Part shown: positions 1 to 8,001 of the stretch, piece by piece | Numbering within the stretch: the stretch's first letter is position 1 | Layout: every line of letters begins with the position of its first letter | Origin: Candidatus Desulfarcum epimagneticum | GTDB taxonomy: Bacteria; Desulfobacterota; Desulfobacteria; Desulfobacterales; CR-1 | Direction of reading: 5' to 3' | Assembly (NCBI GenBank): GCA_900659855.1 | Contig: CAACVI010000034.1 | Span: 1-64,000, forward strand | DNA: 64,000 nt | Translations under genes and position numbers: made by a program | The notes under the pieces: model-generated | Told to the model about the DNA's origin: nothing | Databases searched by the model: none | The model's input: the letters and a program-made list of their open reading frames with translations, nothing else

Positions 1-60
1 GCCCGGGTCATTGAATCCAAAAGCGGCGTCTGGACAGGCTTATGTCATTTAAAATACTGA
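1..60 (+). CDS. possible 3' end of an upstream gene (partial)
   Basis: Frame 1 is open from the window edge to a TGA at 58-60 and would overlap the start of the response regulator by 19 bases. Overlapping ends are common in this genome, so this may be the last 19 residues of an upstream gene. The peptide is too short to recognise, and frame 2 is also open, to a TAA at 50-52. No function can be given. Confidence 0.2.
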   Translation, partial: ARVIESKSGVWTGLCHLKY

Positions 61-416
61 TTGTCGATGATGAGCCGAATATCGTCATTCCGCTCCAGTT
101 TCTCATGGAGCAGAACGGCTACGAGGTGATGACGGCCCAGAGCGGGGAAGAGGGGCTGGAAATCATTTATCGCCACAAACCCGACCTGGTCCTGCTTGAC
201 ATCATGCTCCCGGGAATTGACGGATATGAAATATGTGAAATTATTCGCTTGAAATCCGGGCTGAATCATATTAAAATCATTTTTTTGACCGCCAAGGGCC
301 GGGACATCAACATCTCCAAGGGCCTTGCCCTGGGGGCGGACGCCTACATCACCAAACCCTTTTCCAACGCGGAGCTGGTGGAAACCGTCAAAACGCTTTT
401 AAACGATGTCAAATGA
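42..416 (+). CDS. receiver-only response regulator (CheY-like)
   Basis: A 124-residue single-domain receiver. The acidic pocket D9-D10, the phospho-acceptor D53 (in LLDIMLPG), T83 and K105 (in TKPF) are all in canonical places, so it should accept a phosphoryl group from a histidine kinase. There is no output domain, so it probably acts by protein-protein contact or within a phosphorelay. Its stop codon overlaps the ATG of the next gene (ATGA at 413-416), so the two are translationally coupled. This suggests it works with the downstream membrane sensor-exonuclease, whose own kinase core looks inactive. The cognate kinase may lie upstream of the window. Confidence 0.9.
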   Translation: MSFKILIVDDEPNIVIPLQFLMEQNGYEVMTAQSGEEGLEIIYRHKPDLVLLDIMLPGIDGYEICEIIRLKSGLNHIKIIFLTAKGRDINISKGLALGADAYITKPFSNAELVETVKTLLNDVK

Positions 417-2587
417 GACCGAAACGAACGTTTGTCTGGGCCGGCGCCCTGGCATCGCTTTTTCTCATGGCCGGCGCCGCCCTTTTAGTCGCCGCCGTCA
501 TTCACAGCCTTCCCCCGGACCTGTCTGAGGCGGCGTCTGAAATCATTTACGGCCATCTCTTTTATATCGGGGCCACGGCCCTTGTGGCCATGTTCGTGGC
601 GACGTTTGTGTTCGAGGGAATGTTCCAGCGTTTTGTGCTCCCCATTTACCGCCTGGCCGAGGAAGTCTCCCTGATCAACTCCGCCAACCCTTCCTACCGG
701 ATCAAACCATCCGGAAACAAACATTACATGGGCCTCGCCAAAGCCCTCAATGACTGGGCCGATCAGTACCAGGACATGCAAAACAGCGTGGAGGAAAGAA
801 TCCTGCGCGCCGGCGAAAAACTCGAAAACGAAAAAAACATCCTGGCCTCGGTCATTTCGGAGCTGACCGAAGGCATTGTGATCTGCTCGGCCCAGGGGCG
901 GATCCTTTTGTTCAACAAGCGGGCCCGGGAATTTCTGGAAAGGGATTCGGACCCGCGCTCCCCGGACGCCCCGCCCGCCGGCCCGGTCGGGCGGATGGGC
1001 CTGGGGAGGCCCATCTTTGAGGCCATCGAGAAAAACCTCATCATCCACGGTCTGGAGGATATCGGGGAGAAAATGCGAAAAAACGCCCCGGACATCACCT
1101 CCGCCTTTGTCACGCCGGGAAAAAACCAGGAGCTTTGCCGGGTGGAGATCGTCCCCATCCTGAAACTTAAAAACCGGCTTTACGGGTTCATCCTGATCAT
1201 TGACAACATCGCCGGCCAGCTTGAGACGGAAAGGGGGCTGAGCCTGAAATTTCAATCGTTCAGGCGGGACATCCGCGCCTCCATCGCCGGGCTCAGGTCG
1301 GCCATGGAAGTGATTCTCGAATACCCGGACATGGACAAAAACCGGCTCAGCGGTTTTATGGACATCGTCAAAAACGGTTTTGACAAGATCAACGAAAACC
1401 TCGATTCTGAAATACTGGAATATTCCCGCGCCTTCCACCACCAGCGCAAGCTGGTTTACATGTCGGCGGAAAATCTACTGGAATCCCTGGCCCATAAACT
1501 GGAAAACCGCCTCCGGCTCTCCATGGAAATCCGGGGATGCGAGGACGGCTGCTGGACCCGGATCGACACCTACACGCTCATTCTGGCCCTCATGTGCCTG
1601 ATCCGCCATATTCAAAATGAGACCGGGACCGGCCGTTTTTCGTGGACCGCCCAAAACCGGGGGCGTTTTGTCAATCTGGACCTTTCCTGGAAAGGAAACC
1701 CCGTGACCATGGAAAAACTGCGCCGGTGGGAAGACGAGGCCCTGTCCCTGGACCATGACGCCATCCCCCTGACCCTGGGCGAGGTCATGGAATACCACGA
1801 AGGAAAAATATGGCCCTATTTCCCGGACCCGGAAAGCGACCAGTCCCGTCTTCGCATCGTTTTGCCCCTGGAGCATGCCCCGGACCGGGACTCTCCCGGG
1901 CACAAGCCGGTGTTGTATGAAAGCCGACCGGAATTTTACGATTTTGACCTGTTCAATCAGCCGGGGCAGACCCCGGAGCTGAACGACCATCCCCTGGCGG
2001 CCCTTAATTTCACGGTCTTTGACACCGAGACCACCGGCCTTGATCCGTCAGGGGGGGACGAGATCATCTCCATCGGGGGATTTCGAATCGTCAACTCCAG
2101 GATTCTGAAAACCGACTATTTCGACGAACTCGTGGATCCCAGGCGCCCCATTCCCTGGGAATCGGTGAAGATCCACGGCATTTACCCGGAGATGCTCAAC
2201 GGAAAGCCCACCGCCGCGAAGGTTCTGCCCCTGTTCAAAGAATTTGTGGGCGACACCATCCTCATCGCCCACAACGCCGCCTTTGACATGAAAATGCTTC
2301 AGATGAAAGAAGAGGCCACCGGCGTCAAGCTCATCAATCCCACCCTGGACACCATGCTGCTGTCGGCGGTGGTTCATCCGGCCCAGGAGGACCACACCCT
2401 GGAGGCCATCGCCGAAAGGCTGGGCGTCTCCATCGTGGGGCGCCACACGGCCCTGGGGGACGCCCTGGCCACCGGGGAGCTGTTTTTAAAGATGCTGCCC
2501 CTTCTTTCGGCCATGGGCATCCACACCTTAAAAGAGGCGCTGACCGCCTCGCGGAAAAAATATTATTCCCGTATCGACTTCTTTTAG
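413..2587 (+). CDS. membrane sensor with degenerate kinase core fused to DEDDh 3'-5' exonuclease
   Basis: A 724-residue protein. Two hydrophobic segments lie near residues 10-30 and 45-67, followed by a HAMP-like linker, a coiled stretch (about 115-145) and a PAS-like region (about 140-275). Next comes a segment resembling a histidine-kinase dimerisation and ATPase region (about 275-490). The phospho-acceptor histidine is missing there: R284-R285-D286 stands where HE is expected, and no clear glycine boxes are seen. The C-terminus (about 530-724) is a DnaQ/PolC-type exonuclease with D537-x-E539, D625 in HNAAFD, H678 and D683, a complete DEDDh set. Such sensor-exonuclease proteins occur near acetate symporter/kinase genes in other Proteobacteria. 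The role is unknown; signal-dependent nucleic acid turnover at the membrane is an inference. Confidence 0.75.
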   Translation: MRPKRTFVWAGALASLFLMAGAALLVAAVIHSLPPDLSEAASEIIYGHLFYIGATALVAMFVATFVFEGMFQRFVLPIYRLAEEVSLINSANPSYRIKPSGNKHYMGLAKALNDWADQYQDMQNSVEERILRAGEKLENEKNILASVISELTEGIVICSAQGRILLFNKRAREFLERDSDPRSPDAPPAGPVGRMGLGRPIFEAIEKNLIIHGLEDIGEKMRKNAPDITSAFVTPGKNQELCRVEIVPILKLKNRLYGFILIIDNIAGQLETERGLSLKFQSFRRDIRASIAGLRSAMEVILEYPDMDKNRLSGFMDIVKNGFDKINENLDSEILEYSRAFHHQRKLVYMSAENLLESLAHKLENRLRLSMEIRGCEDGCWTRIDTYTLILALMCLIRHIQNETGTGRFSWTAQNRGRFVNLDLSWKGNPVTMEKLRRWEDEALSLDHDAIPLTLGEVMEYHEGKIWPYFPDPESDQSRLRIVLPLEHAPDRDSPGHKPVLYESRPEFYDFDLFNQPGQTPELNDHPLAALNFTVFDTETTGLDPSGGDEIISIGGFRIVNSRILKTDYFDELVDPRRPIPWESVKIHGIYPEMLNGKPTAAKVLPLFKEFVGDTILIAHNAAFDMKMLQMKEEATGVKLINPTLDTMLLSAVVHPAQEDHTLEAIAERLGVSIVGRHTALGDALATGELFLKMLPLLSAMGIHTLKEALTASRKKYYSRIDFF

Positions 2588-2997
2588 CGTTTTTCTGTTG
2601 ACACCCGGTCCCGGGTAAGATAATGGATGAGAAGTTTCGAAAAAATTATTTCAAACCCTCCTATTTTCAAGGAATCATATTTTATGCTTTGCGATTTCGG
2701 CTTCACCTGAGGTTTCTTCCATTTGCCTAACCGGGTTTGTTAGATCAGCCTACAGCCGAAAATCGCGCCGAAAATAAGATTCATCCATCCGTTTTTCCAT
2801 CCGAAAACATTTTCACGCGAAAAATCATCGACAACAACCGTTCAGTCGGCCGACGACGCATTCCAAACGCAAAAAGCGCCTTTGCTTTTTGTGAGGAATC
2901 GCGCGCGTCCTGGCGTCTATATTTTCTTCCCGGTCCGGCTTTCCCTGTTCCCCCAAAAAAACAAAACGACAACCGCGACAAATGAAAGGAGAAAACA
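2588..2997 (+). other. 410-base leader region with small hairpins, no supported gene
   Basis: No convincing gene is present: an 82-codon frame at 2737-2985 has low-complexity composition and no recognisable motif. The region contains a candidate promoter at 2598-2626, a perfect 10-base palindrome GTCGGCCGAC at 2845-2854 and an inverted repeat CAAAAAGC/GCTTTTTG at 2870-2891 with a 6-base loop. It ends with the Shine-Dalgarno GAAAGGAG just ahead of 2998. The length and hairpins suggest a long 5' leader for the double-cubane operon. No known riboswitch fold was recognised. Confidence 0.35.
2598..2626 (+). promoter_or_regulatory. candidate sigma-70 promoter ahead of the double-cubane operon
   Basis: TTGACA at 2598-2603 is a perfect -35 hexamer. 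A 17-base spacer places TAATGG at 2621-2626 as a poor -10; with 16 bases it is ATAATG. It lies 11 bases after the exonuclease stop codon and about 370 bases before the first operon gene, which would give a long leader. Based on sequence match only. Confidence 0.35.
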
Positions 2998-4278
2998 ATG
3001 AGCGAGGATTATCGTTCCATGTGGTCGGACCTGGGGCTTGATCTTGAATCTCACGACGCCCTTCTGGAAGTTCTGGGGCAAGGCTACCAGGACATTTATT
3101 TATCTCAGAAAAACCGTCCCCAGGGCATGGAATACTTTGACTTCGTCATGAGCGAAGTCCATGGCCTCAGGATCCGGGAGCTTCTGGATGAAAAAAAATC
3201 GGGCCGGAAAATCATCGGGTCCTACTGCGTTTTTGTTCCCGAAGAAATCGTCCTGGCGGCCAACGCCACCCTGGCGGGACTTTGCGCAGGGGCCGATTTC
3301 GCCACCGAGGAAGCGGAAAAGCTCCTGCCGAGAAACACATGCGCCCTGATCAAGTCCGCCTTCGGCTTTAAACTGGGAAACGTCTGCCCCTACCTGGAAA
3401 GCGCGGATATGATTGTGGGGGAAAACACATGCGACGGCAAGAAAAAATCCTATGAGTCTTTTTCCAAACTGGTGAAAAACTTTTATGTGATGGACCTGCC
3501 CCAGGTCAAATCCGGGGAGGGAAGGGCGCTGCTCAAGACCGAATATGAGCGGTTCAAGTCCGCCGTCGAGGCGCTGACGGGGGTCCGGGTCACTCCCGAG
3601 TCGCTTAAGGAGGGCATTCAGACGGTCAACGCCAAACGCGCGGCCCTGGGTCGCCTGGCCTCCCTGAGAAATGCGGACCCGGCGCCCATATCCGGACTGG
3701 ACGCGCTTTTGGCCGCCCAGATATCCTTTTATGACAACCCCCGCCGCTTCACCGAATCCGTGAACAAAATCTGCGATGAACTGGAGAGCCGGATTCAGGA
3801 GAAACAGGGCGTTTTCCCGGTGAAAACCCCCCGCCTGCTGATCTCCGGATGCCCGCAGGCCATTCCCAACTGGAAACTGCCCTTTGTCGTGGAGACATCC
3901 GGCGCGGTGATTGTGGGCGAGGAGTCCTGCGTGGGCGAGCGCGGGTTTAGAAACCTGACAGACGATTCCGGCAAGACAGTGGAGGAGATGATGGAGGCCA
4001 TTGTGGACCGCTATTTCCAGGTGGACTGCGCCATTTTCACCCCCAATCCCCAGCGGCTGGACCATATCCGGGAAATGGCCGCCAAATACAAGGCCGACGG
4101 GGTGATCCACTACGGCTTGCAGTTCTGCCAGCCCTATCTCATGGAATCCATCCCCATTGAAAAAGCCCTGAAGGAAAGCGGACTCCCCTGCCTGACCATT
4201 GAAACCGATTACAGCATGGAGGACGCGGGGCAGCTTCAAACCCGGATCGAGGCTTTCATTGAGCAGATACGCTCATAG
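2998..4278 (+). CDS. 2-hydroxyacyl-CoA dehydratase subunit D / double-cubane cluster protein family (copy 1)
   Basis: A 426-residue member of the HgdB/BadD/YjiM superfamily, which carries [4Fe-4S] or [Fe8S9] double-cubane clusters and reduces demanding substrates at low potential. Conserved cysteines sit at C77, C115, C130, C145 (in TCDGKKK) and C311, with further ones near the C-terminus (FCQPY and PCLTIETDYS). The TETDYS-type ending is typical of the YjiM/double-cubane branch rather than of acyl-CoA dehydratases. The cysteine spacing C115-15-C130-15-C145 is identical in copy 2 (6834-7976). A strong Shine-Dalgarno precedes the ATG. It is the first gene of the operon, and no ATPase activator (HgdC/YjiL type) is seen nearby. 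The substrate is unknown. Confidence 0.8.
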   Translation: MSEDYRSMWSDLGLDLESHDALLEVLGQGYQDIYLSQKNRPQGMEYFDFVMSEVHGLRIRELLDEKKSGRKIIGSYCVFVPEEIVLAANATLAGLCAGADFATEEAEKLLPRNTCALIKSAFGFKLGNVCPYLESADMIVGENTCDGKKKSYESFSKLVKNFYVMDLPQVKSGEGRALLKTEYERFKSAVEALTGVRVTPESLKEGIQTVNAKRAALGRLASLRNADPAPISGLDALLAAQISFYDNPRRFTESVNKICDELESRIQEKQGVFPVKTPRLLISGCPQAIPNWKLPFVVETSGAVIVGEESCVGERGFRNLTDDSGKTVEEMMEAIVDRYFQVDCAIFTPNPQRLDHIREMAAKYKADGVIHYGLQFCQPYLMESIPIEKALKESGLPCLTIETDYSMEDAGQLQTRIEAFIEQIRS

Positions 4279-4335
4279 GGCCGCGAGGGGGATAAAAATG
4301 GCCCTGATACCGGACGCAAAAGGAGGACACGCGCA

Positions 4336-5205
4336 ATGCCGAAGAATAAAAAAGAAGACCTGACCCGACGGGCGTTTCTGGGGACCCTGGCCGGGGCCGC
4401 CGCCATGGGCGCGGCGTCCCCGCCGGCCCGCTCCGCTCCCGGAACGGAATCCACGGAAAACAAAAACCTTCAGGTCTGGTCCTGCGGGGGACTGGCCGAG
4501 GCTTTTGTCCCGGCCAATCAGCGATACACGGAAAAAACCGGCGCCCAAATCGCCTACACCGGCGCCTTTGCCGCGGCTTTGGGAAAATCCCTTTTGGGAA
4601 GCGCCGAGACCGAAGTCTTTGGAGGCCGGGTCCTTAAGCTCGCCAAAAAACTGCGCAAAGAGGGAAAAATGGAATATTTCAAACCCCTTTGCTTCACCCG
4701 GTATGTCATGGTGACGCCCAAAGGAAATCCGGCGAACATCTCAGACATCGCGGACATGGCCCGGCCCGGGACACGGGTGATCCTCGCCCCGGGGGCCTCC
4801 ACCCCGGGGGGAAAGGCCGTGGGCGGTCTTTTGAAAAAAGCCGGGGTCCTGGAAGGGGCCATGAAAAACAGCGTCATCCGGGGGACCTGCGTCCAGCGGA
4901 CCATGGAGGATCTCATCCATGGCAAGGGGGATGTGTCGGTGGTGGAATACCGGCTGACGCGCATGCCCCGTTTCAAGGGAAAATCGGACATCATCCCCAT
5001 CCCGGAGCGTTATTTCCCCAAACCGCCCCTGACCTTCACCATCGGGGTCATGAAAAACGCCGCGGACCGGGCCCTGGCCGATGGGTATGTGGACTTCATT
5101 TTGTCCGAAGAGGGACAGGGTTTTTTTGAATCAGCGGGGTTTGTGCCCGCCATTTCCCGAAAGGGACGGGAAATGACGGAAAGGCTGGGGGTGAAAGATG
5201 TTTGA
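4336..5205 (+). CDS. Tat-exported ModA-like periplasmic substrate-binding protein
   Basis: A 289-residue protein starting with a twin-arginine signal (TRRAFLG, residues about 10-35, followed by an alanine-rich stretch), so it is probably exported folded. The mature part resembles class II periplasmic binding proteins of the molybdate/tungstate (ModA/WtpA) type: a first lobe starting LQVWSCGGL, a hinge motif TPKGNPANISDIADM and a C-terminal segment VDFILSEEGQGFFESAGF. A good AAGGAGG lies 10 bases upstream. There is no ABC permease or ATPase beside it; instead it overlaps a membrane ferredoxin gene by 8 bases. The ligand is unknown. An oxyanion or metal supply for a metallocluster is an inference from the NifB-like neighbour. 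Confidence 0.75.
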   Translation: MPKNKKEDLTRRAFLGTLAGAAAMGAASPPARSAPGTESTENKNLQVWSCGGLAEAFVPANQRYTEKTGAQIAYTGAFAAALGKSLLGSAETEVFGGRVLKLAKKLRKEGKMEYFKPLCFTRYVMVTPKGNPANISDIADMARPGTRVILAPGASTPGGKAVGGLLKKAGVLEGAMKNSVIRGTCVQRTMEDLIHGKGDVSVVEYRLTRMPRFKGKSDIIPIPERYFPKPPLTFTIGVMKNAADRALADGYVDFILSEEGQGFFESAGFVPAISRKGREMTERLGVKDV

Positions 5206-5956
5206 AAGAGCCGAAACCATGGGGCTGAGAGTATGGCGCCGGCTGACCCAGGCCGCCTTTTTGATTTTGATAGGCCAGTGGTCTTTTTACGGCGTGTTCC
5301 GCTGCCCGTTCATTGTGCCCTATGTGAGCTGTCAGAACTGCCCGGTCCTCACCTGCCATGGACGGCTTTTTCACATGTTCTGGGGCTTTTGGATCGCGCT
5401 GCCCCTGTCCCTGCTTGTTTTCGGGAGATGCTTCTGCGGCTGGGCCTGCCCCGGGGGGCTGGCCGTCCAGCTTCTGGGCAAGCCGGCGCCGTTTAAGCTC
5501 CGGGTCAAAAACGCCTTCACCCGCCTGGCCCCCTGGCTGAAATTCGCGGCCACGGCCGGCGCGATGTATGTGTGGCTGATCTGGGGACAGCCCCGGGAAG
5601 CCATCCCCATCCGGACGGGAGGTTTTTTTTCCTCCGTGGCGCTGACCTTTGAGCACGCCGGCCTGCTGTGGCTCATCAGAACCTTTTTCGTCCTGGGCGT
5701 TCTGGCCCTGGGCCTGGTCGCGGCCGGGGCCTGGTGCCGCTTCGCCTGTCCCACGGGCGGGGCGCTGGAGGCGCTGAAGCGTTTTTCTCTTTTCAAGGTT
5801 TACAAAACCCATGAGTGCAATGACTGCGACAAATGCCTGGCCGTATGCGAAATGGGGACCCGCCCGGCGGAGCGGGACTGCGTCAACTGCTGCGACTGCC
5901 TGTCGGTCTGTCCCCAAAACGCCATCAAGACGGGCATTCCGAGGATGAAAAAATGA
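5198..5956 (+). CDS. NapH/CcoG-type polytopic membrane protein with two 4Fe-4S clusters
   Basis: A 252-residue protein with about four to five membrane segments and the CxxxCP motifs typical of NapH/NosR/CcoG quinol or membrane ferredoxin proteins (GRCFCGWACPGG around residue 75 and WCRFACPTGG around residue 180). A C-terminal bacterial ferredoxin domain follows, with two 4Fe-4S motifs (CNDCDKCLAVC and CVNCCDCLSVCP). The family passes electrons between the quinone pool and soluble or periplasmic partners. Its start overlaps the binding-protein gene and its stop overlaps the NifB-like ATG (ATGA), so the three are translated together. It may supply electrons for cluster building or to the double-cubane proteins. 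Confidence 0.85.
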   Translation: MFERAETMGLRVWRRLTQAAFLILIGQWSFYGVFRCPFIVPYVSCQNCPVLTCHGRLFHMFWGFWIALPLSLLVFGRCFCGWACPGGLAVQLLGKPAPFKLRVKNAFTRLAPWLKFAATAGAMYVWLIWGQPREAIPIRTGGFFSSVALTFEHAGLLWLIRTFFVLGVLALGLVAAGAWCRFACPTGGALEALKRFSLFKVYKTHECNDCDKCLAVCEMGTRPAERDCVNCCDCLSVCPQNAIKTGIPRMKK

Positions 5957-6816
5957 AAAAAATCGCCATCAAAAAGACCGAGCGCCGCCACCCCTGTTTT
6001 TTTTCCGAATCCCGGAAGCGTTACGGCCGCATCCATCTTCCAGTGGCGCAAAACTGCAATATCCAGTGCGTGTACTGCCGCCGGGACCATGAATGCCTCC
6101 ATGAAAACCGGCCCGGCGTGTCAAACGGCGTGGTGGGGCCGGAAGAGGCGCTGGATCGGCTGGATCGGGCGCTTGAAAAAATGCCCGAAATCGCTGTGGC
6201 GGGAATCGCCGGACCCGGGGACGCCTTCTGCGATCCCAGGCCCACCCTGCGGACCTTTGAGCTGATTCGCCGCAAATACCCGGGCATGGAGCTGTGCGTC
6301 TCGTCCAACGGCTTGAACGTGAGGGATCACATTCCGGACCTGGCGGATTTAAACGTTGGCTTTGTCACCCTCACCATCAACGCCATTGACCCGGGCGTCG
6401 GCTCCCGGCTGTGCGTTTCCGTCCGGGAAGGGAAGGGAAGGGCGCTTTCGGGAATTCCGGCCGCCCGGGCCCTCATCGCCAGACAGCTTGAAACGGTTTC
6501 GCTGTTAAAGGCCGGGGGGTTCAGGGTCAAGGTCAACACGGTGGTGGTCCCGGGCGTGAACGAAGACCACGCGGTTTTCATCGCCGGAAAAATGGGCGCG
6601 ATGGGGGTGGATTTGATGAATCTTCTGCCCCTCATTCCCGTTCCCGGCACAAAGATGGAGGGCGCGGAGCCCCCGTCCCGAGCCGAAATGCGAAAACTGC
6701 GGCGAATGGCGGGGAAATTTCTCCCCCAGATGCGGCATTGTCAAAGATGCCGGGCCGACGCGGCGGGATGTCTCGACAAGTCCCCGGACACGCCGGCGCC
6801 GCTGAAAACGGATTAA
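5953..6816 (+). CDS. NifB-class radical SAM protein (short form, no NifX-like domain)
   Basis: A 287-residue protein with nearly all hallmarks of NifB, which fuses two [4Fe-4S] clusters and inserts carbide to make the 8Fe core of nitrogenase cofactor. C35-x3-C39-x2-C42 binds the SAM cluster. The K-cluster ligand candidates C15 (in HPCF), C48 (in HECLHENRPGV), C263 and C266 (in HCQRCRADA) are all kept. The GIAGPGDAF and SSNGL strands match NifB. The ATG at 5953 overlaps the upstream stop. The NafY/NifX-type C-terminal domain is absent, as in archaeal NifB. No nifH, D, K, E or N lies in this window; its neighbours are double-cubane proteins. It is not a generic MoaA or PflA. Confidence 0.85.
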   Translation: MKKIAIKKTERRHPCFFSESRKRYGRIHLPVAQNCNIQCVYCRRDHECLHENRPGVSNGVVGPEEALDRLDRALEKMPEIAVAGIAGPGDAFCDPRPTLRTFELIRRKYPGMELCVSSNGLNVRDHIPDLADLNVGFVTLTINAIDPGVGSRLCVSVREGKGRALSGIPAARALIARQLETVSLLKAGGFRVKVNTVVVPGVNEDHAVFIAGKMGAMGVDLMNLLPLIPVPGTKMEGAEPPSRAEMRKLRRMAGKFLPQMRHCQRCRADAAGCLDKSPDTPAPLKTD

Positions 6817-6833
6817 AAGGAAAGGAAAAGAAA

Positions 6834-7976
6834 ATGAGCGCCGATATCATGAAACGCCTGCGACTCGCCTCGGATGAAAACATCACCGAGCTTAAGCGGG
6901 CCAAGTCCCGGGGCCGCGGGGTCGTGGGATTTTACTGTCTGTATTCCCCCACGGAAATGGCCATCGCCGCCAACGCCATTCCCCTTCCCCTTTGCGGAAC
7001 CCGGGAGGACCCCATTGAGGCGGCGGAGAAGATCCTTCCCCGGAACCTGTGCCCCCTGATCAAAAGCAGCTTCGGGTTCGCCGTCACCGACTCCTGCCCG
7101 TTTTTCCGTCTTTCGGACATCATCATCGGCGACACCACATGCGACGGGAAAAAAAAGATGTTCGAGCTTTTGGCCCGGGAAAAGACCCTCCATGTCCTTC
7201 AGCTGCCCCAGACCCCGGACACCGCCATGTCTCTTACTCTCTGGCGGTCCGAGCTGGAGCGTTTTAAAGGCGTCATGGAAGAATACGCCGGCGTCTCCAT
7301 CACCGAAGACAGGCTGCGCCGCGCCATCCGTCTTATGAACCGGGAGCGCGCGGCCCGAAAAGCCGTCATGGACGCGAACCGGATGGACCCCGCCCCCATC
7401 AGCGGCTCCCTTCTTTTGGAGATCCTTTTTAAAACGGGATTTTTCGCGGACAAGGAAAAGGGAATTTCTTTCATGGAAGAAGCGGCCCGCGAGGCCGCCT
7501 CCGGCGCCTTTGAAAGAAAGACGCCGGGCGCCAAAAAACCCAAACGCATTTTGCTCACAGGGGTTCCAGTGGGCATGGGAAGCGACAAGGTGGTGAAAAT
7601 CGTGGAGAAAGGCGGGGCCGACGTGGTGGCCTTTGAAAACTGCTCGGGATACAAACAGGCGTTTCAGGTGGACGAACAGGGCGATCCCATGGACGCCCTG
7701 GCCCGTCAATACCTGGCCACGCCATGCTCGGTGATGAGCCCCAACACGGCGCGTTTCGATCTGCTGGGGAAGATGATCGAAGAATTCCGTGTGGACGGCG
7801 TCATTGATCTGACCTGGCGCGCCTGCCACACCTACAACGTGGAGGCCTTTTCCGTGGAGGCGTTCACCCGAAAAAAGATGGGGGTTCCCTCCCTGCATCT
7901 GGAAACCGATTATTCCCAAAGCGATTTTGGTCAGCTTGAGGCGCGTGTGGATGCTTACCTGGAGATGCTTGGGTAA
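6834..7976 (+). CDS. 2-hydroxyacyl-CoA dehydratase subunit D / double-cubane cluster protein family (copy 2)
   Basis: A 380-residue paralogue of the first operon gene. C73, C88, C103 (TCDGKKK) and C270 have the same spacing as C115, C130, C145 and C311 of copy 1, and the ending LETDYSQSDFGQLEAR matches. It lacks about 45 N-terminal residues found in copy 1. The start was set at 6834 because AAGGAAAGG precedes it; the open frame extends further upstream into the NifB-like gene. Two unequal copies suggest a heterodimer, as in HgdA/HgdB, or separate scaffold and enzyme roles, as in NifE/NifD. The latter is an inference. Confidence 0.8.
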   Translation: MSADIMKRLRLASDENITELKRAKSRGRGVVGFYCLYSPTEMAIAANAIPLPLCGTREDPIEAAEKILPRNLCPLIKSSFGFAVTDSCPFFRLSDIIIGDTTCDGKKKMFELLAREKTLHVLQLPQTPDTAMSLTLWRSELERFKGVMEEYAGVSITEDRLRRAIRLMNRERAARKAVMDANRMDPAPISGSLLLEILFKTGFFADKEKGISFMEEAAREAASGAFERKTPGAKKPKRILLTGVPVGMGSDKVVKIVEKGGADVVAFENCSGYKQAFQVDEQGDPMDALARQYLATPCSVMSPNTARFDLLGKMIEEFRVDGVIDLTWRACHTYNVEAFSVEAFTRKKMGVPSLHLETDYSQSDFGQLEARVDAYLEMLG

Positions 7977-8001
7977 AACGAACGAAAGGAGAAATCAAAA
8001 C

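Noticed and set aside
485-1441. Long minus-strand open frame (318 codons) inside the sensor-exonuclease gene
   Set aside because: It mirrors the codon pattern of the real plus-strand gene, has no ribosome site and no family motif. Similar shadows at 3100-4239 and 6813-7919 were rejected for the same reason.
2737-2985. 82-codon frame in the leader of the double-cubane operon
   Set aside because: No ribosome site, no recognisable motif, and it runs nearly to the ribosome site of the true gene.
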